NCBI GenBank assembly: GCA_001970855.1
Contig: LSSN01003527.1
Span: 1 to 12,972, forward strand
DNA: 12,972 nt
Direction: 5' to 3'
DNA from: Smittium culicis
Taxonomy: Eukaryota; Kickxellomycota; Harpellomycetes; Harpellales; Legeriomycetaceae
Shown: positions 1-10,200 of the stretch, one piece after another
Position numbering within the stretch: the stretch's first letter is position 1
How the letters are laid out: each line of letters opens with the position of its first letter
Translations under genes and position numbers: made by a program
The notes under the pieces: generated by a model
Database searches by the model: none
Seen by the model: the letters and a program-made list of their open reading frames with translations, nothing else
What the model was told of the DNA's origin: nothing

Positions 1-16
1 TTTTTTTTTATTTTAG
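1..16 (+). other. 3' end of a DOT1 intron (splice acceptor)
   Basis: The window opens inside an intron. A run of nine T is followed by ATTTTAG, a polypyrimidine tract ending in AG at bases 15-16. The reading frame that matches DOT1 begins directly after it. Acceptors of the same form (T-rich tract, then TAG or CAG) recur in the gene at the right edge. Confidence 0.75.
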
Positions 17-392
17 ATCATATAACTTAAAAAGAGGTATTGCTCACATTACCCACGGAGATTTTCTAGAAGATCAATTTGCAATCAATATCTTGAAATC
101 TGCATCTGTAGTTCTCGTAAACAATCACGCTTTCGACTCTACCCTTAACCAGCGCTTAATGCAAATGTTCCTTGATCTAAAAGACGGAACAAAGATAATA
201 TCTTTGAAATCTTTCGTTCCTTTAGACTTTAAAATCAACTCTAGAAACGCAGGCTCTTTAGAAAGCATATTAAAACCAAAGCGGTTTATTTATAATTCGG
301 ATTCTGTAAGCTGGACAGGAAATTCTGGAAATTACTATATTCAGACAATTGATAGGTCGGACGTTAAAAAATTCTTTGAAAATTTTAGTTAG
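17..392 (+). CDS. DOT1: DOT1-type histone H3-K79 methyltransferase, last exon (5' partial)
   Basis: This is the C-terminal exon of the nuclear enzyme that transfers methyl groups from S-adenosylmethionine to lysine 79 of histone H3 in nucleosomes. It is a seven-beta-strand methyltransferase, not a SET protein. The frame is open from the splice acceptor at 16 to TAG at 390-392, about 124 residues. Motifs appear in family order: HGDFLEDQF (about bases 54-80), the VLVNNHAFD loop (about 111-137), GTKIISLKSFVPLDFKINSRN (about 186-248), SVSWTG (about 303-320) and YYIQTIDRSDVKKFF (about 333-377). In known DOT1 structures the GDF and VNN segments help form the cofactor pocket, and the SVSWT segment lies by the substrate lysine channel. 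The INSRN, SVSWTG and TIDR pattern is closer to animal-type DOT1 than to budding yeast. A TTG at 93 is not the start, because homology continues upstream to the acceptor. Upstream exons lie outside the window. Confidence 0.93.
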
Positions 393-1139
393 ATACACGT
401 CCCCTTTTTTATTTTTTCATTCGAGCATTTCGCCTACCATTTCATGTATAAAATAATTTTCTAGAATCTTTAATTTTTTATGTTATTACTCAAAACACCA
501 TTGTCAAAATTAGCCTTTATTTATTTTTTTTTTTATTTATACGTCTGACATATTCTTCGCATTCATTGATTTAACTGTTTTAAATTATCTTCTTTACGTT
601 AATCATTTAGAGCAATACGCTCCATTAGATAATAATTCACGCTTTAGAAATATATCCTCTAATTTACTTTTGTTAGAAACTGATATTTATTTGTGTACAC
701 TAATTAAATAAAAATTAACCTCTATTCTTTTTGAAATCTGCATTTTTTAATCTATGCTTTAGATCAGTCACAACTGCGGTTACTAAAATTCATTGAATAT
801 TAAGGTTCTCTCTAAGAAAGAAATAAATTTTTGCGAGTTAAGGACTTTATCAGTATATTTTTCCAAGTTCACTATATGAGTGATTCTAAACGAAGAGAGA
901 CTTTGTAGCAGTATAATTTTATTGGCTTGGGTATTCAGAAAATGTAGATATTATTGGCGGAATTAATTAGGCATTTCAATTTTTCTGCTTATTCATTATA
1001 ATTAAGAATTTTTATTTGCTAGAAAATGAACTGTTTTTTTTATTTGATACTAATTAAAATGAAATTATGTTCACTGTAACACTTCATACTATAAAATGAC
1101 CTCTTCATATAGAATCTCTCGTATTGAAATTTCACTCAG
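393..1139. other. AT-rich intergenic region downstream of DOT1
   Basis: No open frame worth calling is present on either strand. The first part should be the DOT1 3' UTR. T-rich stretches follow the stop codon, and an AATAAA hexamer at 707-712 could serve in polyadenylation, but such hexamers are common by chance at this composition. I see no recognisable RNA gene or repeat unit here. Confidence 0.5.
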
Positions 1140-1510
1140 ATTTGATCTATCCTTGGTTGGGGATAGTGAAACCAGCGATCAGCAATTCAAGGGAAAGTTT
1201 TTCTAGAAGAGAGCTATCAAAAATAAAATAAAATAAAATAAAATAAGGGTAACCCTACTGTTTCTGTACAGCCTTGATTAGTTGATGTTCACAGGTCAAT
1301 ATTCGACACCAGTACAGATTTCAGTTGTGTTAAGGCTTATTTCGGGAAAATAAGTCAACCAACCTCACGTTTAGTAAAGAAACTTTTTTTTTATTAATAA
1401 TTGTAAGTGTAGACTCTAACTAAAGCCTCGCCAATACTGAATTCGATGTTGTGAACATGAGCCTAGCCCGATAACTGCTTGTAACTTTAGTTATCCAGCC
1501 TACATAAAAT
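1140..1510. other. GC-richer island with several perfect stems; possible structured RNA or transposon fragment
   Basis: This stretch is richer in G and C and less repetitive than the DNA on both sides, and has no long open frame. Perfect stems seen by eye are CTATCC/GGATAG (1147-1152 with 1161-1166), TCTGTAC/GTACAGA (1263-1269 with 1312-1318), CTTATTT/AAATAAG around a CGGGA loop (1336-1342 with 1348-1354), and GATAACT/AGTTATC (1470-1476 with 1489-1495). A longer-range 9-bp pair joins ATGTTCACA (1285-1293) to TGTGAACAT (1450-1458). It does not fold as a tRNA and matches no RNA family I recognise. It could be an unknown ncRNA, a SINE, part of the LINE 5' leader, or a short stretch that escaped mutation. 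Some stems of this size are expected by chance. Confidence 0.35.
1219..1246 (+). repeat. (AAAAT)n microsatellite
   Basis: About five and a half copies of AAAAT in tandem. It is followed directly by the 11-base palindrome AGGGTAACCCT (1246-1256). Short A-rich tandem tails like this occur at the 3' ends of some LINEs and SINEs, so the array could mark the end of a retroposed insert. I found no target-site duplication to support that. Confidence 0.8.
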
Positions 1511-2060
1511 ACCAAAGGAACATTTGTCAGTTTTTAGATTGAAACAGATTCTTTTATTAATCAGCTTGTAGGTTTTTATAGATATTTATTTTTATTAGTG
1601 TTATTTTTCTTATTTCTTGCGTAATTTTATTATTATGATACTATTATACTATGATATACAATAATATCTAACCTTCACAGGCAAAGCAAAATAAATATGC
1701 TGATTTATTAGACGCTTTTCTATTGAAAAAAAATCATACGTAGTTAAATAGGCTATTATTATGAAAAAAAAGTAGAATTAACATCAGTTATTTCTAAATA
1801 TATTAATAAACTAAAAAATCAAAAAAATAGTACAGTTTATAACAACCTCGAAATAGAAAAAAATATATGTCACTAAAAATTAAATTTCAACCTCTCTTGA
1901 TATAATAAAATATTTTTTTGAGTTGATAAATCATTTTTAACACAAAAATGCAATTAATTGAATATCAAATCCAAAAACCACCCCTTTTAATAAGAAACCG
2001 CGAAATCCTATCTAGAAACATATATACACCACTAATAATTCACCATTATAGCTATAAGTT
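1511..2060 (+). other. A-rich non-coding stretch, possible LINE 5' leader
   Basis: No supportable gene. From about 1690 the + strand takes on the A-over-T bias that marks the LINE relic, so part of this stretch may be the element's 5' untranslated leader. The exact 5' end and the left target-site duplication could not be identified. Confidence 0.35.
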
Positions 2061-3300
2061 ATGAAGAATTCAAAATCGAATGACCCAAAAACCGGTGTAA
2101 ATCAAACATACTCTTCAATCGCTAAAAAATATTAAAATATTTTAACCTTCTAGTGGATATAAAATATTGATTGAAACTTCATGGAATTTAAGCATGTATC
2201 GGTTATCAGTTGGTTTACATGGCAAGAATAAAAAAATACTAGAATATTAAAAATGGAAGCTCTGAATTTAAATCAGAGTGTATCCTACAGAATAGAAATA
2301 ACATTGGGAACATGAGATCGAAAAATTACTATATGAGTTTCGGAATATACTAACGAATACTAAATTTTACTGGAAGAAAAAAATCAGGTTTGGAAATTTC
2401 AGAAATATGAAATATTTAAAAATTAATAAATATAAATAAATATAAATAAATCGAAATTTTGGGGAAAAGAATCAAAATCAAAGAAAAATACGAATACGAA
2501 TACAAATATTAAGAAGATTATAAGATATTGATAGCTCATTCAAATATCAAACCAATGATGTGGAATTTTGTCGAAGACCTACATAAAAAATTCAACGAAA
2601 TGGGAAAAATTATAGAAATAAATTCCATGAAGCATGGAAATAAAGATTATTTCAAAAAAACTACATCATTAAAATATACAAAGAAATGAAATTACCACCC
2701 AGATATAATCTTGCGTAGAAAACTTTAGTAAAGATCAAAAAAACAATTCTTTCTAAGTGTAATGAACCGATTTATGAAGCTAATCTTAGTACCTAAATCT
2801 TTCCTACCATAATGAAAAAAGAAATAGTGCTAATAAATTCTTTGGGAAGTAATGAAAATTTTTCTGAATATAAAACATGAAATTAGAAACTGAAAATAAA
2901 ATAAAATAAAAACGCAAGAAAATACGAAAGATTAAATGAAAAATGAAAAATATCAACCCTCAGATAATCAGGCGTTCACTAGAACAGCTATACAGGATTA
3001 TCTGTGCAAAGAATAAAAAATTAATATCAGCTTTGAAAATTTACAAAAAAATATGGGCGCAACTTATATAAAAAAAATACTGGAGCCTTAAAAAGAAAGA
3101 ATTGCTAACTCTATATGTAAGAAAAATAAAACCGGAAGCAAAAGAGGACTAAAAATAGAAATAATATTTGAGAATAAACCTGTTGAAAAAAAAATGTAAG
3201 GATAAAATCTAGAATATCGGGTAGGTGAATTCTATGAGAGGTGACGTAAATTTCAGCAGAAATAATGACAATAACAAAAAATAGAGGAGAAAATATGATT
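2061..3300 (+). pseudogene. LINE ORF1 relic (nucleic-acid-binding protein)
   Basis: The ATG at 2061 opens a 24-residue frame beginning MKNSKSNDPKTG and ending TYSSIAKKY before a stop. Its hydrophilic, Ser/Asn-rich character suits an ORF1 amino terminus. A 58-codon open stretch at 2513-2686 includes FNEMGKIIEINSM, resembling the RRM-like cores of L1/Tx1 ORF1 proteins, which bind the element's RNA. A 42-codon stretch at 2943-3068 (start MKNINPQIIRRSLEQLY) continues on the same strand. No zinc-knuckle cysteines could be placed with confidence. The call rests on position upstream of ORF2 and general character, not on a clear family match. The 3' limit is approximate. Confidence 0.5.
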
Positions 3301-3479
3301 CAGAAGAAGCTGAAACAAAAAATTAAATGACCAAGAAATTGAAATGGATAACAGCGAATAAAAAGAAACCGAAAAAGGCTTCAATTTTTATCAGAAAGAA
3401 GATAAATCCTTGAATAAATACAAAAAAAAATATATAAACGCAAATACAGTAATTAAAAAGCACAATCTGGAATATAAAT

Positions 3480-6400
3480 AAAATTTAAAACAATCAAAAA
3501 AGGCGAAATAATTTTAAATAGTTAAAATATATTAACAAAACGGACATAATATGCTTACAAGAAATACATTTTAAATCTTCTGAAGTTCAAATATGATAAA
3601 AGAGTTGGGGAAAGCCATATGTATTTAAAATTTATTCAGTCATATTATTAAAAAAAACGATCTATCCTTATAGAATACTAAAATTTACGACGAAGGAAGA
3701 TTAATAAAAACTAATAAACGATATCAGGTAATAAATTTGATATTTAAAACTTATATGCCCCACAATAATTAGCAGAATAAAAAAATACGCAGAAAATTTA
3801 CATAAAATAATTCAAAGAAAAAAATAAACTAAATTAATATCAGGATACTTCAACATAGTTCAAAATAATTATTTGGCTACATATTCCTCAAGAAATAACC
3901 CCCCCCCCCTCCAGGACATTATAACTAATAATAACGGAAATCATTACAAAAATAAATGGGTTTTTTTAAGAAAATAAAAAAAAGGATATAAATGTGAAAA
4001 TACATGGTTGCTAAGTCGAGAATAGATCTCATGTTAATACTAAAAATCAAAAAATAAGATTTAAAGTAATTGAAAATATGAAAGCTCCATTCTCGAACTA
4101 CAAACTTACGAGCATCAAAATGCGGATTGGAAAAAATTATTCGACAAAAAAAAAATATCGAAAATCCTTTATAAATATATAAACTCAAAAAACCAATCCT
4201 TTAAAACAGAAAGTATGAAAATAAAATAGACCATATGATAAAAAATATCATATTCAGCTAAATTCCGTAAAATACAGATGAACCGTAAATTTTAAAGCAT
4301 AAAATAGATAAATTTAGATTTAAACGATAAAAATAACAAAAAAAATGTATAAAAAATTTTAGATAATTGAATCTAATATCTGCGAGTAAACACTAAAACG
4401 TATGAAATAACCAAAAAGACACGGGAGGAGGGTAAATTCGAGCTTAGAAATTTCAATAATATGTTTACAATAGACAGGTATTAAAATCATGAGTAAAATG
4501 GCGCGATTGTGTAGATATATCCTCCAGGAAATTTTATGGATTTTTAAAAAAAATGGAAATAGTAAGAATTATAGAACCAATATATAACGTAAACAAAGAA
4601 ATAATAAAAGATCCGGCAAAAAAAAATAATATTATGCATTTAAATTTTACTCAAACCTACTTAGGAGAGGCATGGCTAATAATAAAATTAAAATGTTAGC
4701 TCTAGAAAAAACTAAAAAGGAAATAAATCCTAAAAAACTAGCCCTTTAAATTCCAACATTATTATTAGAAATAGCATAGGAAATAGAAGATATTCATAAG
4801 AAAAAATCATCTGGGCAAGATGGAATACCGTTTTCATTTTATAAAAAATTCAAATTAATGTTGCGAAAAAACTTGAAAATAACTTTAGCAGTCAATCACC
4901 TATTAAGAATAGGAATTAAATAAGCGAGGGATACATAATTAACATAATTCCAAAAAAATGAGACCTTAAAGATTTAAAAAACTGGATGCCGATAAGCTTG
5001 ATCGATTGAGATAAAAAATTACTTACGAAAATTTAAGCTGATTGATTTCAAAAAATAAAATAAAAATAACATTATTGGGTAATTTCATAGTGTTTTTATT
5101 AAAGCTGATCAATATTAGACATCATTGAATCGATTAATTATTTTTCTGAACTTTCATAAAACAGCCCTGAAAAAATTAATGTATGTGTTTTACAGCCGGA
5201 TCAGGAAAAAAATCATGATATGTTGAAGTTTTAATACCTATAAATCTGCATTAAAAAGTTTGGATTAAGCGAAACTCCCATTTACGCAATAAAAAGTCTG
5301 ATACACTAAAAAAAAAAGCAAGAATAAAAATAGGAAAAAAATAAAGTGGATATATAAGCCTAACTAAGGGTCTACGAAAGGAATCACTTTTCACATAAAA
5401 TAATATAATATAGTGTTATATATTAAGCTAAAAACGATAAAAAAAGATACAAGGTATAGGAAATGATAATTGTTCATTAAAAAATATTGAATATACATAA
5501 GATATATCAATATTTATTAAATACCAAGACAATATGATAAAAACCAACATAATATTAAAAATACACTGTGGAGTGTCAGGTTCAAAGGCAAATGAACAAA
5601 AAAAAAATAATAAAACTGTTATTTAACCCAAAAGTAACAGTATTATCCTCTAAACAAAGGATAAAAACGAGTTAAAATATAAGTACCCAGGTTTTTACTT
5701 CAAAAATCAAGGTATCAAACAAAACGTAAATACAAAAGAATCAATATGTAAAATTAAAAACCCCATAGATAGCTGTAAAGATATAAAATATTCATATGCG
5801 TAAAAATAGTGCTTACAAATATCAAACTATTTTCAAAACTGTTGTAAATTTCATATTTCATACCTATTAATAAAAATTTTATCTTTATAGAGGCATAAAA
5901 AAATAAATAATATCATGTGCAACTTTGAATAATCAAAAAAAAGAGAAGAAATCGGAATATTGGGCATCTTAACACAAAATAAAAGTATATTGATAAAATA
6001 TTTCAAAGAAAAATTATGATAAAATAAAAAAGAGGTCTCGAATATCAAAATATGCAATCTAATAGAGCTTAGATATACTTAAATCACACAGAAAAAATAA
6101 AATAAATGCACAATACCTACTATTTGACAATAAAAATGTAGCTAGCAAGATTAATAAATCATTCTTTTGGAAAAACACATTCAAAATATTTTTAGAAATA
6201 GCTCTATAAATTACAATAATTGTTCTAGTTGTGAAATGAAAGACCTTGGGAAAATTTATATAAATTTTATTAATAATGTTCTTAAAGTAAAAATAACCAT
6301 ATCAGATATTCAAATTTTTATAAAAGAAAAAATAACCCGTTATAGAACGTTATCGGATGATAAAAATAAATGAGATGAAACAAATAATAAAAAAAATAAT

Positions 6401-7217
6401 AATTATCTCATAAATATGGTTATGAAATTTGTAAAAATTCTGAATATTAAACAAAAAAGACACTATTCCTGAAAAAATTAAAACTAATTTACAAAAAGTC
6501 ATAGTATTACGGAGAGAAAAAAATGGTAAATACAAAAAAAAAATTAAATAAAAAAGGCCTAATAAAGATCCAAGTAAAATTAAAATGGACGTAAACTGAA
6601 ATTATTTGGTACCATCTGTTACTATCAAAAAATGAAAATAGACAGGAAAAATCATAAGATATCTTTGACTGTTTTATATAGAAGCAAAAATTAATGCATA
6701 AAATATGAATAAATTTTATCAATAAAATAATATAAAATATAAAATTAACTGCTGCCTAAGAGAAAAAGAAGAACCAAAAAATTTTTACGTAGATTTTCAA
6801 AGGATAAAGTTCTATAGGGAAAAATTAATAAACGAAAAATCCATAGAAAAAATAGCAACAGATAAAGTAGTTATCTAAAGACAAGTACTTCAATGCCTAG
6901 ATAAGCTTAATCACACTTTCCCAATTATTTAAAATTTAAATGCAACAGCATATGGTTTATTCATAGAGCTAGATTAAAAAATTCAATTCCAAAATATTAT
7001 CGATTTCGAAAATAAAATTTTTATATGTAAATACACGTTAATAGTTCTGATAAAATAGAAATTCAATCTTACTCTCTCTTCAATATCGGCAAAGTCTGGT
7101 TTCAAACAAGAGCCCTATGGCCTTTTATTAAACCAGGTCGGTCGATAGTTATTTAACTCGTCAAATTTGGCACAATTTATAGGATATAGATATCTAATTG
7201 ATCACTTTATATTTTAA
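3480..7217 (+). pseudogene. LINE ORF2 relic: endonuclease, reverse transcriptase and C-terminal region
   Basis: Broken fragments in several + frames follow the order of an L1/Tx1 ORF2. Endonuclease: INKTDIICLQEIHFK (3531-3575, with the metal-binding Glu at 3561), a DEGRLI to TYMPHNN stretch (3689-3769), GYFNIVQNN where the family has GDFN (from 3843), and SRIDLMLI (4016-4039). Reverse transcriptase: KKSSGQDGIPFSFYKKF (within 4786-4920), NWMPISLID then a stop then DKKLLTK (4980-5033), QPDQEKNHD for motif A (5193-5219), KGLRKESLF, and a YADD box reduced to Y-T-stop-D (5492-5503). Later segments are GVSGSKANE (5570-5596), KYPGFYFKNQG (5681-5713, in an open stretch 5675-5800) and KKREEIGILGIL (about 5938-5975). 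The tail from 6747 to 7217 stays in one frame broken only by stops. Inactive by any reading. Confidence 0.85.
3899..3909 (+). repeat. C11 homopolymer inside the endonuclease relic
   Basis: Eleven consecutive C, then T, then CC, in DNA that is otherwise very poor in C on this strand. It falls where relatives read roughly SSRNNP-x-PSSRAL. Here the frame reads YSSRNNPPPP before shifting. A slipped expansion of proline codons is the simplest explanation, and a sequencing artefact in the run length is possible. Confidence 0.9.
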
Positions 7218-7244
7218 ACTTTTTATATAATAAAAAAAAATAAA

Positions 7245-10200
7245 TCAAGCTAATTTTAGATTATTCATTATTTTTTTAATTCTCGGAAAATATACTTATA
7301 CTAGAATAGCTAGTATATTGATTTAAAATTCATAGTAAAATTGAGTCCGGATAAAGAAGACTAAAAAATTAAGAGAAATACAGATCTGGGTTACAATATT
7401 TTATCCAATTTATATATTTTTTTCATTTAATTTATCTATTTTAATTAATCACCTAAATAATATAGTTTATTGAGTTATTAATTAACATATTTCACGTTTA
7501 CGTATTCTTATTTTTTCCCGTAAAATTTCTTAGCGTAATTTCAGTTACTATCTATCACACAGCACAATAATATAATTATCTTGAGAAAATTTTGATTGGT
7601 TAACTTGCTATTATCCTCATCATTTCTCATTTAAGGATTCGATTATTTTTTAGATTAAACGTTTTTATTCATTTAATCAAGCAATTCTTTAAATAAAGTT
7701 TAATAATTCAATAGATTAAAAAGAATTGAGAATATTCCGAAAAGAAAAATAAAAAAAACTGAAAATAATGTATAAAAAGTAGTAAGTATTCATAATTTTC
7801 AATTAGTAAATCTTAAAAATTAATTGAGATAAATTTTTTCAGGCTAAGAATAAAATGCCTTTATTGACGATTTATTGGTTATAAAATATAAAAAATATCA
7901 AAAGTGAACCATAACTCTATTAAGTTTACATAAATTAATATAATAGCAAGATTAATAATTTTTCATATCAATCAAATTAATTTAAAAAAATTAGGATTAT
8001 TTATCTTGTAGCTCATTTAAAATTCTTTTATCTTTTATTAAAACTTTGAATAATAATAATTTTTTAAAAATATATTAAAATCAAAATGATAACAAACTTA
8101 ATAAAAGAAAATATTTTTAATAACTTAAATATATTGATTCACTTGAGATAAGAAAAGTTTTAGCTTTTTCAACAATAGTAAGTCTGAAACAAATATATAA
8201 CGTACAGTAGATTAATTTTATTCTCGTCAGAAAAAAAAATAACTTAAATAAATCAGAATATAATACAAATGGATGAATAAATTCCTTAATATTAAAATAT
8301 ATACACCATTTAGATATATAATTTTATTTTTAAATAAATAAACTTAGTCCAGAAAATAAAATGGATAATTTGTATAAAAAAGGTATTCTTAAATAATTTT
8401 CACAAAGCTTATATATGATTTTATAGCTATTTAAAATGAATTAAAAATAATTCCTTTCTATATAATTAAATAATAAGAAATTAAAAAATAATAATTAAGA
8501 AGGTATATAAAATTAATTAAATATTCTACTCTGAAGAGCTAGGTCGAAATTTTCTCAAGAAAATATAAGTGGTTTAAATTAAATCCCAACATAAATTAAA
8601 AATTGTGTATGAAATAAAATTACCTAAATGATCTATTATCGCTATTGTTTATACCATTTAAAAATATTTTCTCTTTTAAAAGTCAAACCGCAATAGCTTC
8701 GATAAAAGTCTCTACTTGTATAAAAAAATTTTTTTTCCAACTTTTTCCCATTTTCCTTTACCCTTTCTCATTCAAATATCTTTAAATTATTTATTTTAAG
8801 ATTCTTTTATAATTTTTAAGCAATTATAATATTTTCTGTTTAATAAAAATATACCTATAATTCTTAAGGCCTCGGAATATTGCTTTTTTTTATTGAAGGC
8901 AATTGGCTATATTTTGAGGATTAAAAATAGTCTACCTCCCGGGAAAGGGTTAAAAAATTAAAATCTTAAAAAGATATAGTTGATATCTAAGCAAAAATAG
9001 ATAATTAGCATGGAATAAGTGTTTTTTCTTTGAATAGATAGAAAATTAGTAGAAACAGTTCCAAAATGAATAATAAATTAGTCGAAACATGGTCTAAAAA
9101 ATTCTGATTATAAAAAATTTAAATTAATAATAAAAATTAAATAAAAACTTTTATTTAATACCATGTGATGTTTTTCGAGTAATAATATAAAAAAATATGA
9201 GAATTTGATTATTATAATCATTCTCAAATAAAATTATTGATAAAAGAGGCAGCTAAGAATAGATAGTATTATAATTAAATTTTGAATAAAAATTTATTAT
9301 TTAATTTATATATTTTCATATAAAATAAAGATTTATTTTTATACTTTGAATAAAGAAAAAGTATTTGAATATAAAAAATTATAGGTAGACATTTAATATA
9401 TGTAAATATAGTTATTACGATTAGTAAATATTTATTGGGTGAAAAAATAGGTAGCTATCTTATTATTTATTCAATTTTTTAAAGCTATATTAAATAAAAT
9501 TTCTATTCATATTTTTTGCTTTTAATGCAGGTTTTCATATTCATACATATGCTATTATTGATAATATATCAATAAATTCATAACAATATAACTTAAGCTA
9601 TAAGTTAAATCCGACTTTAAAATATATTACAAAAAATCATTTAATGCAAAATTATTTAAATATTTCATAAAATTTAGATAACTGCTAAATATTTAATTCA
9701 AGATTATATATTTTACATAATTAGATTTATTTATAAATAGCAATAGAATGTGTTAAATATTTAACTATATTAAAGGTTAATAAAATAATATAGTTTCTCG
9801 TCTGCCATTGAATATATATCACTTGGGAATATTTGTATATTTTTAAAATTTAATGAATTATGTTATGTATGTGCTAAATTTATTTTTCCGTTATTAATAA
9901 ACCAACAAATATAATTTTTATTTTTCAAAGTTTTCGTCATTTTAATGCTACTTTTAATAGATATTTTTTATCAATAGAATTTACGGGCGCTATTTCTCTA
10001 AAATAAAAATTTTATTTTCGATGAAAAATTGTAATTTATAAATTCAATATAGTATTAATAGATTTCAATTGTGATATCTAAAATTATTTATCATTTTAGT
10101 TTAATAAATTAATACAATTGATTAAATGTAATCAAAAAATTTTTCATTTATAGAAGGGGTATATTTTTATCATTTTAAAGAGTCTGTAAGTATAAATTAC

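Larger units (their letters stand above)
2061..7244 (+). mobile_element. Decayed near-full-length L1/Tx1-type LINE retrotransposon
   Basis: This is a non-LTR retrotransposon relic on the + strand. The order is a probable ORF1 (from 2061), then ORF2 with an AP-type endonuclease (about 3500-4040), a reverse transcriptase (about 4570-5600) and a C-terminal region (about 5675-7217), then a short A-rich tail (about 7230-7244). Every segment is broken by stops or frame changes, so it cannot code for a working element. The order and spacing match the L1/Tx1 group, and about 5.2 kb is a normal length for it. The 5' limit is uncertain and may reach back to about 1690. I could not define target-site duplications. 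The strong A bias of the + strand is typical of L1-like elements. Confidence 0.85.

Noticed and set aside
93..392. DOT1 reading frame starting at TTG 93 as a complete small gene
   Set aside because: Conserved DOT1 sequence, including HGDFLEDQF, continues in frame upstream to the splice acceptor at 16.
1263..1318. tRNA gene or tRNA-derived SINE head (7-bp end stem and ATTCGACACC resembling a B box)
   Set aside because: The span is only 56 bases, no T-stem or D-stem pairs form, and the A-box match is poor.
3925..4188. Minus-strand open frame of 87 codons
   Set aside because: It lies opposite the LINE endonuclease relic, is Phe/Ile/Tyr-rich as expected from antisense A-rich DNA, and has no recognisable motif.
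5851..6057. Minus-strand open frame of 68 codons
   Set aside because: Antisense shadow of the LINE ORF2 segment with KKREEIGILGIL.
6167..6373. Plus-strand 68-codon frame as an independent small gene
   Set aside because: It lies inside the ORF2 relic and starts at a TTG just after a frame change. It is best read as an undisrupted piece of the LINE.
6350..6722. Two minus-strand open frames of 61 and 71 codons
   Set aside because: Both are antisense to the LINE relic and consist mostly of Phe, Ile and Ser from complementary A-rich sequence.
2061..7217. Reassigned stop codons allowing the LINE to be translated
   Set aside because: The frame changes repeatedly as well as meeting stops, catalytic residues are lost, and the DOT1 exon ends at a TAG where the conserved domain ends. 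Simple decay explains it.
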